Numbered from the stretch's first letter, positions 8,214 through 15,240 are shown. The stretch: 15,240 nt of DNA from DASYUM01 sp036001225 (GCA_036001225.1 DASYUM010000200.1:1-15240); one strand, 5' to 3'. Notes: generated by a model from the sequence alone, not told the origin. Numbers and translations are program-made.

Positions 8214-8701
8214 CCCGCCGCCGCGGCGGCGTGGAGGGCGGACGCCGCCGCCGGGGCGGACTGAGCGCCGAGAATCCCCTCGACGCGCAGCACCAAGAGG
8301 ATCCGGGGGCCCAGGCGGGCCAGCCCGGTGAACCAGCGGCGCTCCACACCAGCGAACACCGGGGGCAGCGGCACGATGGCCGCCGCCTCCAGGAGGACGA
8401 GATCCACGAGCCGATCGACGACGAGGGCCGCTCGGACGCCGTCGCCTTCGACGAGAAGGATGAGGCGGGTCGACGCGGGAGGCCCGGGAAGGCGGAAGAG
8501 GCTCCGCAGGTCCACTACGGGATAGGTCTGGCCCAGGAAGTCGAGCTCACGCCCGACCTCCCCGTCGGCCGGTAGCGAATGCCGAACCTGCTGGGCCGGG
8601 ACGGCATGCTCGATGCCGCCCAGCGCGAAGACGACGTGGCGTCGGGCCGGCCCGGGGCGCCCGTCCGGCGCCGCCGGCGCGGGGCGTCCCCTAAGAGGCA
8701 C
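8210..8701 (-). CDS. cheW: CheW-like coupling protein
   Basis: Adaptor joining the receptor and CheA in the signalling array. With the start used here the product is 163 residues, with the CheW domain at about 22-146: HVVFALGGIEHAVPAQQV, then FLGQTYPVVDLRSLF (the canonical G-x-x-x-PVVDL element), then ALVVDRLVDLV, and a closing FTGLARLGPRILLVL strand pair. An Ala-rich tail follows. I chose the GTG at 8701, which overlaps the cheB stop by 11 bases, because the longer reading to a start at 8785 would add 28 residues that are just cheB in another frame. No strong Shine-Dalgarno sequence is visible; coupling to cheB translation is likely. It is clearly different in sequence from the shorter CheW encoded next, so the pair is not a recent duplication. 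Confidence 0.85.
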   Translation of the reverse strand: MPLRGRPAPAAPDGRPGPARRHVVFALGGIEHAVPAQQVRHSLPADGEVGRELDFLGQTYPVVDLRSLFRLPGPPASTRLILLVEGDGVRAALVVDRLVDLVLLEAAAIVPLPPVFAGVERRWFTGLARLGPRILLVLRVEGILGAQSAPAAASALHAAAAAG

Positions 8702-9800
8702 AGCCGACCCACGCGCGGTACGCCAGCGGGTCCTGCAGGCAGGCGACCAGCGTCTCGGGGAGGCGCGCGAGCGGGAGGACGGCATCCACGCATCCCGTCT
8801 CCACCGCGGCTCGCGGCATGCCGTAAATGACCGACGAGGTCTCGTCCTGGGCGAGGACGCGGCCGCCGGCCCGCGCGATCGCCTCCGCGCCGAGCGCGCC
8901 GTCGGCGCCCATCCCGGTCAGGACGACGCCGACGGCCAGGGTGCCCGCGTAGCGCGCGACCGAGGCCATGGCCAGGTTCGCCGAAGGGGCAACGTCGGTG
9001 TCTCGCGCTGCCGGGCGGAGGCGGATCTCACCGTGGCGCGACACCGAGAGGTCGCAGGACCCCGGCGCGACATAGACCGTCCCCGCTGTGAGGCGGTCCC
9101 CCTCTTCCGCCTCTTTGACCGGCAGGGCCCCGCGGGCGCCCAGCTCCCGGGCGAGCCGGGCCGTATAGGGAGCCGGCATGTGCTGAATGACCAGGACCGA
9201 AGCCGGGAGCCCGCCCGGCAGGGCTGGCACCAGCGTCAGGAGCGCGGCGGGTCCGCCGGTCGAGGCGGCGACGACCACGCACGCCTCGGTCGGGCTCGGG
9301 GTTGGCACGCCCCAGACAATCTCGCCGGGGCGGGCCGGGGCCGGCGCCCCGCGGGAGATCGCAACCGTGCGGATCGGCCGGACCCGAGCGGCCATCTTCA
9401 CCTTCCGGATCATCGTCTCGCGCAGCCCGTCGAGGCCGAGATCGATGCGGCCGGCCGGCTTGGCGATGAAGTCCACCGCGCCCAGCTCCAGCGCCCGGAT
9501 GGCCGCCGCCGAGCCCTCGCGGGTGGCGCCGCTCAGCATGAGGATCGGCGTCGGACGCTCGGCCATGATTCGGGCCACCGCGGCCAGTCCGTCGGCGTGG
9601 GGCATGTGGACGTCCATGGTGACGACGTCGGGCGCGAGCGCGGCCACCGCCCCGATGGCTTCCAGGCCGTCGGCGGCGAAGCCGATGACCTCGATCTGAG
9701 AGTCGGCGTGCAAGATCTGGCGGATCATCTCCCGCATGAAGCCGGAGTCTTCGACGACCAGGACCCGGATCCGCTTGCCGGCGGGTCGCGTCGTGATCAC
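8691..9800 (-). CDS. cheB: Chemotaxis response regulator protein-glutamate methylesterase CheB
   Basis: CheB removes methyl groups from receptor glutamates (and may deamidate glutamines), setting adaptation together with CheR. The 369-residue product is the normal two-domain form. The receiver (about 10-130) has E17-D18, phospho-acceptor D63 in TMDVHMP, S90 and K114 (IAKP). A linker of about 40 residues leads to the methylesterase domain (about 172-360), with catalytic triad S180 in AASTGGP, H207 in VIQHMP and D300 in GMGADGALG. All catalytic and phosphorylation residues are present, so it should be active and regulated by CheA. The GTG start overlaps the cheA stop by four bases (GTGA). ChpB occupies the same relative position in the Pseudomonas Pil-Chp cluster. 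Confidence 0.97.
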   Translation of the reverse strand: MITTRPAGKRIRVLVVEDSGFMREMIRQILHADSQIEVIGFAADGLEAIGAVAALAPDVVTMDVHMPHADGLAAVARIMAERPTPILMLSGATREGSAAAIRALELGAVDFIAKPAGRIDLGLDGLRETMIRKVKMAARVRPIRTVAISRGAPAPARPGEIVWGVPTPSPTEACVVVAASTGGPAALLTLVPALPGGLPASVLVIQHMPAPYTARLARELGARGALPVKEAEEGDRLTAGTVYVAPGSCDLSVSRHGEIRLRPAARDTDVAPSANLAMASVARYAGTLAVGVVLTGMGADGALGAEAIARAGGRVLAQDETSSVIYGMPRAAVETGCVDAVLPLARLPETLVACLQDPLAYRAWVGCAS

Positions 9801-12739
9801 CGGGCGACTCCGGTCAGTGCGGGCTCGACCACCCCGGCGCCGGCCAGTGACTCGATCAGGCGGACAAAGGCGTGCTCGTCGACGGGCTTGGAGACGTAGT
9901 GCTGGACGCCGAGACGACGGGCCAGGCTGACGTGCTTTTCCCCGGCGCGGGTGGTGAGGACGACGACCGGTACGTTCCGCGTCGCCGCGCGGCGTCGGAG
10001 GTCTTCGATCAGCTCGTAGCCGTTGACGCGTGGCATCTCGAGATCGGTGACGACCACGTCCACCGCCGTCTCGGTCAGCTGCTGGAGCGCCTCGGCCCCG
10101 TCGTTGGCGGTGAGGACGCGGAAGCCGGCCCGCTCCAGCATGTGGCCGACGAACTTCCGCACGCTGATGGAGTCGTCCACCAGCAGGACCCGCCGGGCGC
10201 CGTCCATCGGCGGCCGGACGCGGCGGAGCCTGGCATCCTCGGGCGCTCGCCCACCGACCGTGGCCCCCCGGGCGACGCCTTCGGCCAGCTCCGCCAGCCG
10301 GCCGGGGTCCAGCACCAGGATCACGCGGCCTTCCCCCGAGATGGTGGCCGCGGTGAACGGGCCCACCCCTTCCAGGAAGCCGCCCAGGCTCTTGATGACG
10401 ATCTCCTCCTTGCCGCCCAGCTCATCGACGGCCACGGCGGCCGCCCTGCCGCCCGCCCGCACGACGACGACCGGCAGGGACGAGCGCGGCTCCTCGGCCG
10501 GGAGCCCGAGCACGCGATCGAGGCGGAACAGCTCCACCAGCTGGTCGTCCACCCGCACCATCTCCGCCCGTCCGACGGCCTGGACTTCGTCCGGCCGCAC
10601 GCTGAGGATCACCCGGACCGCGTTCAGCGGGATCGCCAGCGTCTGCCCACCGCAGCGGACCAGCAGCGCGTCGGAAATGACCACGGTCAGGGGCAGCTTG
10701 AGCGTGAAGCGCGTGCCGACCCCGAGCTCGGTCTCTACGTCGATCTCGCCATTGAGCCGCGCGACGTTGGTGCGGACGACGTCCATCCCCACCCCGCGGC
10801 CGGCGGCGGTGGTGACCACGGGCGCGGTGCTGAAGCCGGGAAGGAAAACGAGGTTGAGCGCTTCCTGCTCGGACAGGCGCGCCGCCTCGTCGGAGCGCAG
10901 GAAGCCCTGACGGACCGCCTCCTCGGTGAGCGCGGCCGCATCGATGCCCCGGCCGTCGTCCTCGACCTCGATGTAGACGAAGCCGCCCCGGTGATAGGCG
11001 CTCAGGTATACGGTGCCGTGAGCCGGCTTGCCGCCGGCGCGCCGATCGGCCTCGGGCTCGATTCCGTGGGCGATGGCGTTCTGGACCAGGTGGAGGAGCG
11101 GGTCGGAGATCTGCTCGATGACCGTGTTGTCGACCTCGACCGACTCGCCGCTCACCTCCAGGACGACGGGCTTGCCGGCGGCCTTGGCCGCCTCCCGAAC
11201 CTGGCGCGCGAAACGGGCAAAGAGCTTCCCGACCGGCACCATGCGGGCCCGCGTGATCTCGGCGCGGAGGCTGCCGGTGAGCCGCTGGATGTGAGCGGTG
11301 TCCTCCCACACCGTGCGGATCAGGCCAGCCAGCTGGGTCTGGACCTCGGCCAGGTCGGCCGAGAGCTCGGTGACGCTGCGGGCGAGGATGTCGAAGTCGT
11401 CGTAGCGGTCGAATTCCAGCTCGGCAAAGAGCTGGGAAACCGGCTGGAGCGGGGGAGGCGACGAATCGTGTCGACCGCGGGAAGGCCCGTCGGCTCCGGG
11501 AGGGAGGGAACCCGGGGAGGGAGAGGTCGGACCACCCCACCCGGTCGGTAGTCGGCGGCTCTCGAAGTCCTTGACCGCCTTGGCCATGCGGGAGCGGCTG
11601 AAGAGCAGGAGCTGGCCGACGCGATCCAGCTCGCGGAGCCGCCGGTCGAGCCGGCTGCGGGCGATGACGAGCTCGCCCACCAGGTTCATCAACGCGTCGA
11701 GCCGGTCGAGGTTGACCCGGATGCCGGCGCCCACCACCGTGGTGGCCCGCTCGGCAGGTACCAGCTCGGTCACCGCCGCCACCGGGCGAGCGGTCAGGCT
11801 GGTCACCACCGCCTCCCCGACGGTCGTCGCGAGCGGCACCGGAGCCTCGGCGGCGGGGGCGAGACGGGCCAGGGCGTCCAGCGCACGGGCCAGCCCCGCG
11901 TCCAGGTCCGCCGGGCGGCCCTCGACCGCCCCGAGCAGGATCCGGAGGGCGTCGACCCCGACGAAGACGGCCTCGATCACGTCTCCGGTCAGGCCAAGCC
12001 GGTCTTCCCGCACGGCCACCAGGAGATCCTCGATCCGGTGGGCCAGATCGCCCACCGTGGCGAACCCGACGGTGTAGGCCGCGCCCTTGAGCGTGTGAAC
12101 CGCCCGGAAGAGCGTGGCCAGCTCCGCCTCGTCCGCCCCCCGCTGCTCGAGGGTGAGGAGGGACTTGGTCATCGCCTCCAGGTGCTCGCTCGCCTCGGGG
12201 CCGAAGTAAGCCAGGATGTCGGCGTTCTCGGCGAAATACCGCTCCAGCTCGAGCCGCAGACCGCCGGCGGCGCCGGCTGACAGCGGCACCGGCTCGCCGG
12301 CTGGCGTCTCCATCCCCCCGGGTCCCGGCAGCCCGGGCTGCGGCGGGGCGAAGAAGGCGGCGTGGCGACTCCGGAAGCCCGCGATCTCCTCGCGGTTCTC
12401 GTGTCCGGAGCTCGCGATGCCGTCGAAGAGCTTCTTCAGGAGGCCGACCAGGTCCACCAGGAAGTCGGCCGCGGCGCTCCGCTCGGATGGCGGAACCGTC
12501 GGGAGCCGCTCCAGGAGCTGTTCGAGCGCCCCCGAGACCTCCGACAGACCCGGGAAACCCTGGAGCGCGGCGGCGCCTTTCAAGCGATGGCTGACGACGA
12601 CCAGCGGCTCCAGCCCCTTCGCCGTGGGCCCTCCGGGGTCACGCAAGCGGACCAGGCCATCCTCGAGGGTGGCCAGGGTATCCCAGGCCTCCATGAGGAA
12701 GATGCTGAGGAGGAATTCGCGGTCCGGCGCCTCAGGCAT
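9797..12739 (-). CDS. cheA: Hybrid chemotaxis histidine kinase CheA with two Hpt domains and C-terminal receiver
   Basis: Central kinase of the array, 980 residues. Domains in order: Hpt1 (about 8-115, H51 in SHRLKG); Hpt2 (165-290, H215 in VHTLKG); a linker with no recognisable P2 domain; a dimerisation domain starting IRVNLDRLDALMNLVGELV (340-358) and resuming at about 455-500, split by an insert of about 80 residues; an ATPase domain (505-680) with N box HLVQNAIAHG (N554), G1 box EDDGRGID and G2 box GRGVGMD; a CheW-like P5 (685-825); and a receiver (848-965) with D855-D856, D899, T929 and K951. Both Hpt histidines and the ATP-binding boxes are intact. Two Hpts plus a receiver, and the LEFDRYDDF segment, recall ChpA/PilL of type IV pilus systems (from memory). 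The receiver could act as a phosphate sink or output. The ATG overlaps the cheR stop by eight bases (ATGCCTGA). Confidence 0.96.
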   Translation of the reverse strand: MPEAPDREFLLSIFLMEAWDTLATLEDGLVRLRDPGGPTAKGLEPLVVVSHRLKGAAALQGFPGLSEVSGALEQLLERLPTVPPSERSAAADFLVDLVGLLKKLFDGIASSGHENREEIAGFRSRHAAFFAPPQPGLPGPGGMETPAGEPVPLSAGAAGGLRLELERYFAENADILAYFGPEASEHLEAMTKSLLTLEQRGADEAELATLFRAVHTLKGAAYTVGFATVGDLAHRIEDLLVAVREDRLGLTGDVIEAVFVGVDALRILLGAVEGRPADLDAGLARALDALARLAPAAEAPVPLATTVGEAVVTSLTARPVAAVTELVPAERATTVVGAGIRVNLDRLDALMNLVGELVIARSRLDRRLRELDRVGQLLLFSRSRMAKAVKDFESRRLPTGWGGPTSPSPGSLPPGADGPSRGRHDSSPPPLQPVSQLFAELEFDRYDDFDILARSVTELSADLAEVQTQLAGLIRTVWEDTAHIQRLTGSLRAEITRARMVPVGKLFARFARQVREAAKAAGKPVVLEVSGESVEVDNTVIEQISDPLLHLVQNAIAHGIEPEADRRAGGKPAHGTVYLSAYHRGGFVYIEVEDDGRGIDAAALTEEAVRQGFLRSDEAARLSEQEALNLVFLPGFSTAPVVTTAAGRGVGMDVVRTNVARLNGEIDVETELGVGTRFTLKLPLTVVISDALLVRCGGQTLAIPLNAVRVILSVRPDEVQAVGRAEMVRVDDQLVELFRLDRVLGLPAEEPRSSLPVVVVRAGGRAAAVAVDELGGKEEIVIKSLGGFLEGVGPFTAATISGEGRVILVLDPGRLAELAEGVARGATVGGRAPEDARLRRVRPPMDGARRVLLVDDSISVRKFVGHMLERAGFRVLTANDGAEALQQLTETAVDVVVTDLEMPRVNGYELIEDLRRRAATRNVPVVVLTTRAGEKHVSLARRLGVQHYVSKPVDEHAFVRLIESLAGAGVVEPALTGVAR
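11498..11521 (+). other. Potential G-quadruplex within cheA (template strand)
   Basis: Five runs of three or four guanines lie within 24 bases, at 11498-11500, 11502-11504, 11506-11508, 11514-11517 and 11519-11521, with loops of 1, 1, 5 and 1 bases. This satisfies the standard four-run G-quadruplex pattern with room to spare. It sits on the plus strand, which is the template for cheA transcription, in the part of cheA encoding the low-complexity Pro/Ser/Gly insert (about residues 400-432). It may simply follow from proline codons in a high-GC genome; formation is not shown. Confidence 0.5.
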
Positions 12740-13616
12740 GCCGGAGGCTCCCGCCGGGGACGTCGGCCGGCCCCAACGCCGTCATCAGGCGCGCTTCGGC
12801 CGCGCGCTGGTACACGAACCCCGCCGCCAACTCCCGCGCCTCGACGAACGGCGCCGACGGCGTGACGCCCTCGGCGTGACCCAGGAAGAGGTAGCCTCCC
12901 GCCCACAGCGACTCGGCCAGCCGGGCCAGCATGGCCGCCCGCATGGCCGGCGTGAAGTAGAGGAGCACGTTGCAGCAGACGATCACGTCGAACTTGCCGA
13001 TGTAGAAGCCCCGTCGGATGTCGTGTTGCCGGAAGCGGACCATCTGACGGAGCGCCGGGACCACCGCGTAGCCGGCGGCGGCCTTCACGAAGTACTTCCC
13101 GAGATACGGCGCCGGTACGCCAGTGACCCGCGGCTCCGCGTAGGTGCCGCTCACCGCCTGGGTGAGGGCGGCCCGGCTCACGTCGAGGGCCACGATCTCG
13201 ACCGGACACGGCCCGGGTCGGCTGAGGCTCTCCCGCACCGTCATGGCGATCGAGTAGGGCTCCTCGCCGGTGGAGCAGCCGACGCTGGCGATCCGGACCC
13301 GGGGCCCGCCGGTCCGGACGAGCGCGGGCAAGAGGCACTCCCCGAGCAGCCGGTGCTGGTCCTCGTAGCGGAAGAAGCTCGTTTCGTGGATCTGGAGCGC
13401 CTCTTCGAGATCGCAGTAGAGGGCGCCGCGACTCGACGCCGACAACTCCAGCTCGTCGAGCCAGCGGCGGGTGCTCGTGAAGCGGCTGCGGACGACCACC
13501 TCGCGGGCCCGGTTGCGGAGGAACGGCCATCGCGACTCGGGGAACGCGAGACCGGAGCGCTCGGTCACGATGGCGACCAGCCGGGCGACGTCGTCGGGGT
13601 TCAGCTCCCAGGTCAC
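12732..13616 (-). CDS. cheR: Chemotaxis protein methyltransferase CheR
   Basis: S-adenosylmethionine-dependent methyltransferase that methylates receptor glutamates. I place the start at the GTG at 13616 because GGAGG (13625-13629) lies eight bases upstream. The ATG at 13646, ten codons earlier, is possible but has no comparable site. The product is then 294 residues, normal for the family. Counting from the GTG, an N-terminal helical domain (about 5-75) with RNRAREV precedes the recognition element IHETSFFRYEDQ (76-87), the SAM-binding loop VGCSTGEEPYSIAM (112-125), and FDVIVCCNVLLYF (209-221). The last replaces the common RNVLIYF with CNVLLYF. A C-terminal strand and helix follow. No TPR domain is attached. 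About 75-105 bases separate it from the receptor gene, the largest gap in the operon. It pairs with the CheB encoded two genes on. Confidence 0.95.
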   Translation of the reverse strand: MTWELNPDDVARLVAIVTERSGLAFPESRWPFLRNRAREVVVRSRFTSTRRWLDELELSASSRGALYCDLEEALQIHETSFFRYEDQHRLLGECLLPALVRTGGPRVRIASVGCSTGEEPYSIAMTVRESLSRPGPCPVEIVALDVSRAALTQAVSGTYAEPRVTGVPAPYLGKYFVKAAAGYAVVPALRQMVRFRQHDIRRGFYIGKFDVIVCCNVLLYFTPAMRAAMLARLAESLWAGGYLFLGHAEGVTPSAPFVEARELAAGFVYQRAAEARLMTALGPADVPGGSLRHA

Positions 13617-13622
13617 GGAACT

Positions 13623-13632
13623 ATCCTCCCCC
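13623..13632 (-). promoter_or_regulatory. Shine-Dalgarno site deciding the cheR start
   Basis: On the minus strand this reads GGGGGAGGAT, with the GGAGG core at 13625-13629 and eight bases between the core and the GTG at 13616. It is the clearest ribosome-binding site I noticed in the window and falls inside the longer reading of cheR, which argues for the internal GTG as the start. It fits the fact that cheR, unlike most genes below it, cannot rely on overlap coupling. Confidence 0.7.
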
Positions 13633-13720
13633 GGCGACACGATCATGGTCGCGGTCCGCTCCCGGGTCGAGGCCCGAGCGCCGAGGACGACGGGATGGGA
13701 CGGTCATCGGCCCGGGCACA

Positions 13721-15240
13721 TCAGGTCGCCAGCTTGAAGCGCGACAGGCTGGCCGTCAGCTCCTCGGCTAGCCGCACCAGCTGGTCCCCCGTCTTCCGGG
13801 TCTGAAGAACGCCCTGCTCGGTCTGGACCGCGACTCCCGCGATCGACTGGACCGCGGTGGCGACCCCGTCCGCTCCCCGCACCTGCTGCTGAGTGGCCAG
13901 TGAGATGTCGTGGGCGAGGTCGGCCGACTTCTGGGAGATCTGCGCGATGTCCTTCAGGCTCTCGCCCGCCTGCACGGTGACCCGGTAGCCCGACTCCACC
14001 TCGTTGGTCCCCTGCTCCATGACGACGATGGCCTCGTGGGTCTCGGCCTGGACGTTCTTGATGAGGGCGGCGATGTCCTTGGTCGCCTTGGCCGAGCGCT
14101 CGGCCAGCTTGCGGACTTCGTCGGCGACGACGGCGAAGCGGAGCCCGGCCTCGCCGGCGCCAGCCGCCTCGATGGCCGCGTTCAGGGCCAGGAGGTTGGT
14201 CTGAGAAGCGATCTCCTCGATGGTGTTGACGATGTCCGAGATCTCCAGCGAGCGGTCGCCGAGGCCCTTGATCTTCTTGGCGATGGTCTGCACCTCGCCG
14301 CGGATCCGCTGCATCCCCTCCAGGCTGTTGCGAACCGCGTGGTCGCCCTTCTGGGCGGCCTCCAGCGCCTGGCGAGCGGCCCCCGCCGAGGCCTCGGCGC
14401 TCTCGGCCACCTGCCGGACGGACAGGGTCAGCTCCTCCATGGCGCTCGCCACGCTCATGGCCTCGCGGGTCTGGGCCTGGGCGCCGGTGGCCATCTGACC
14501 GGTCGACACGATCATCTCGTGGGAGCTCTGGGCGACCCGGCCCGCCGCCTGTCGGACGTCGCCGATGACGGTGCCGATCTCGCCCACCATGACGTTGATG
14601 GCGTCCACGACGTTGCCGAGGACGTCGGAGGTCACCTCGCCCCGCTTGGTGAGGTCGCCCTGGGCGACCTCGGTGACCGTGTTGAGGAAGTGGGCGATGT
14701 GCCGCTGCAGCTCCTCGCGCTTCCGCCGCTCCTCGTCGCGCTCGGCCTCGGTCTGGACCTGGGAGCGGAGCCGGACGATGGACTGGTTGAAGGTTTCGGC
14801 CAACTGGCCGATCTCGTCGGAGCTGGTGACCGGGGCCAGCTTGGTGAGGTCGCCCTGGCCGACGCGCTGGGCGGCCGTCACCAGCTGGCCGACCGGTTTG
14901 GCGATCCGGCGCGCGAAGAAGACGCCGAGCAGAACGGCCACCACCGCGACTCCCGCGAAGACCATGAGGAGCTGGTAACCGGACTGGCGGGCGGCATCGA
15001 GAATGATCTGCTTGTTCATGCCCACCCGCACCGTCCCCAGCTGTCCACCCAGCATGGGGACGCCGATGTCGATGATCTGCCGGGTCGCGCTGCTCACCGG
15101 ATCCGGGTACTCGACTTCCCGCACTTGCTTGGACACCTCGCCGGGGACGAGGTTCTTGTCGATCACGCCGGCCGGGACCAGCGGCACGAAGGTATGGGCG
15201 ATCAGGGTCTTCTGGGTGTCGTACACCATCACGTAGGCGA
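13721..15240 (-). CDS. Methyl-accepting chemotaxis protein, Cache-type sensor (N-terminus outside window)
   Basis: Membrane receptor; at least 505 residues lie in the window and the frame is open to the right edge, so the N-terminal helix and most of the sensor are missing. Counting from the in-frame GTG at 15232 (not the true start), residues 1-80 end a periplasmic Cache-like sensor: the YVMVYD...LIAHTF pattern resembles PAS-like Cache folds. A membrane helix (87-107) leads to a HAMP domain (108-160), a charged linker, a second HAMP-like segment (about 180-235) and the signalling bundle. The tip is IASQTNLLALNAAIEAAGAG (341-360), then FAVVADEVRKLAERS. The usual arginine in EAARAGE is glycine and the usual GRGF is GLRF. 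The protein ends RFKLAT, without the NWETF-type docking peptide for CheR/CheB. It is the first visible gene of the operon; its promoter must lie beyond the window. Ligand unknown. Confidence 0.95.
   Translation of the reverse strand, partial: AYVMVYDTQKTLIAHTFVPLVPAGVIDKNLVPGEVSKQVREVEYPDPVSSATRQIIDIGVPMLGGQLGTVRVGMNKQIILDAARQSGYQLLMVFAGVAVVAVLLGVFFARRIAKPVGQLVTAAQRVGQGDLTKLAPVTSSDEIGQLAETFNQSIVRLRSQVQTEAERDEERRKREELQRHIAHFLNTVTEVAQGDLTKRGEVTSDVLGNVVDAINVMVGEIGTVIGDVRQAAGRVAQSSHEMIVSTGQMATGAQAQTREAMSVASAMEELTLSVRQVAESAEASAGAARQALEAAQKGDHAVRNSLEGMQRIRGEVQTIAKKIKGLGDRSLEISDIVNTIEEIASQTNLLALNAAIEAAGAGEAGLRFAVVADEVRKLAERSAKATKDIAALIKNVQAETHEAIVVMEQGTNEVESGYRVTVQAGESLKDIAQISQKSADLAHDISLATQQQVRGADGVATAVQSIAGVAVQTEQGVLQTRKTGDQLVRLAEELTASLSRFKLAT

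Noticed and set aside
8702..8785. Longer N-terminus for the first CheW
   Set aside because: The extra 28 residues are cheB coding sequence read in another frame and do not resemble CheW.
9872..11551. Plus-strand open frame of 559 codons opposite cheA
   Set aside because: Antisense shadow of a firmly identified CheA; no recognisable domain.
13659..13678. Imperfect inverted repeat (CTCCCGGG / CCCGAG) between the receptor and cheR genes
   Set aside because: Needs a two-base bulge and has no following T-run, so it is not supported as a terminator or operator.
12216..13805. Plus-strand open frame of 529 codons opposite cheA and cheR
   Set aside because: Crosses several real gene boundaries and has shadow-like composition with no domain.
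4635..15240. Ras-like GTPase (MglA type) accompanying the Roadblock proteins
   Set aside because: I looked for a GTPase with P-loop and NKxD-type motifs and found none in the window; any partner must be encoded elsewhere.
1..15240. Mobile elements, CRISPR arrays, tRNA or rRNA genes
   Set aside because: No transposase, terminal repeats, regularly spaced direct repeats or structural RNA signatures were seen.

Overview
The window is about 15 kb of very GC-rich DNA (roughly 70% by eye), almost all coding, with many GTG starts and many overlapping gene ends. That style, together with an Lhr-type helicase and an elaborate chemosensory operon, suggests a high-GC free-living bacterium, perhaps an uncultured soil or sediment lineage such as Rokubacteria or Methylomirabilota. 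The taxonomic guess is weak: no rRNA or taxon marker is present. I see no tRNA, CRISPR array, insertion sequence or phage gene.

The left part (1-4617, plus strand) holds the 3' two-thirds of a large Lhr-family helicase gene whose start lies outside the window. It is followed without a gap by an EamA/DMT-family transporter gene that appears to start at the Lhr stop codon. These two face the rest of the window tail to tail, with only 17 bp between stop codons at 4617 and 4635.

The right part (4635-15240, minus strand) is one chemosensory gene cluster. In transcription order it reads: methyl-accepting chemotaxis protein (start beyond the right edge), CheR, a hybrid CheA with two Hpt domains and a C-terminal receiver, CheB, CheW, a second short CheW, a stand-alone receiver that has lost its phospho-acceptor aspartate, a receiver fused to a Roadblock/LC7 domain, and a four-helix membrane protein with a long Pro/Ala-rich linker and two Roadblock-like cytoplasmic domains. 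Neighbouring genes overlap by 4, 8 or about 11 bases or are separated by about 25 to 105 bases, so they are very probably one operon.

Gene content and order (MCP-CheR-hybrid CheA-CheB-CheW, plus a second CheW and two receivers) mirror the Pseudomonas pilGHIJK-chpABC (type IV pilus) chemosensory cluster. Here, however, the output end carries Roadblock/LC7 domains, the fold of MglB, which controls the small GTPase MglA in Myxococcus motility. My reading is that signals from the receptor array pass through CheA to the receiver-Roadblock protein and possibly on to a membrane-anchored Roadblock partner or an unlinked Ras-like GTPase. No such GTPase gene is in the window. This receptor-to-Roadblock wiring, with a phosphorylation-dead receiver beside it, is the most interesting content here.
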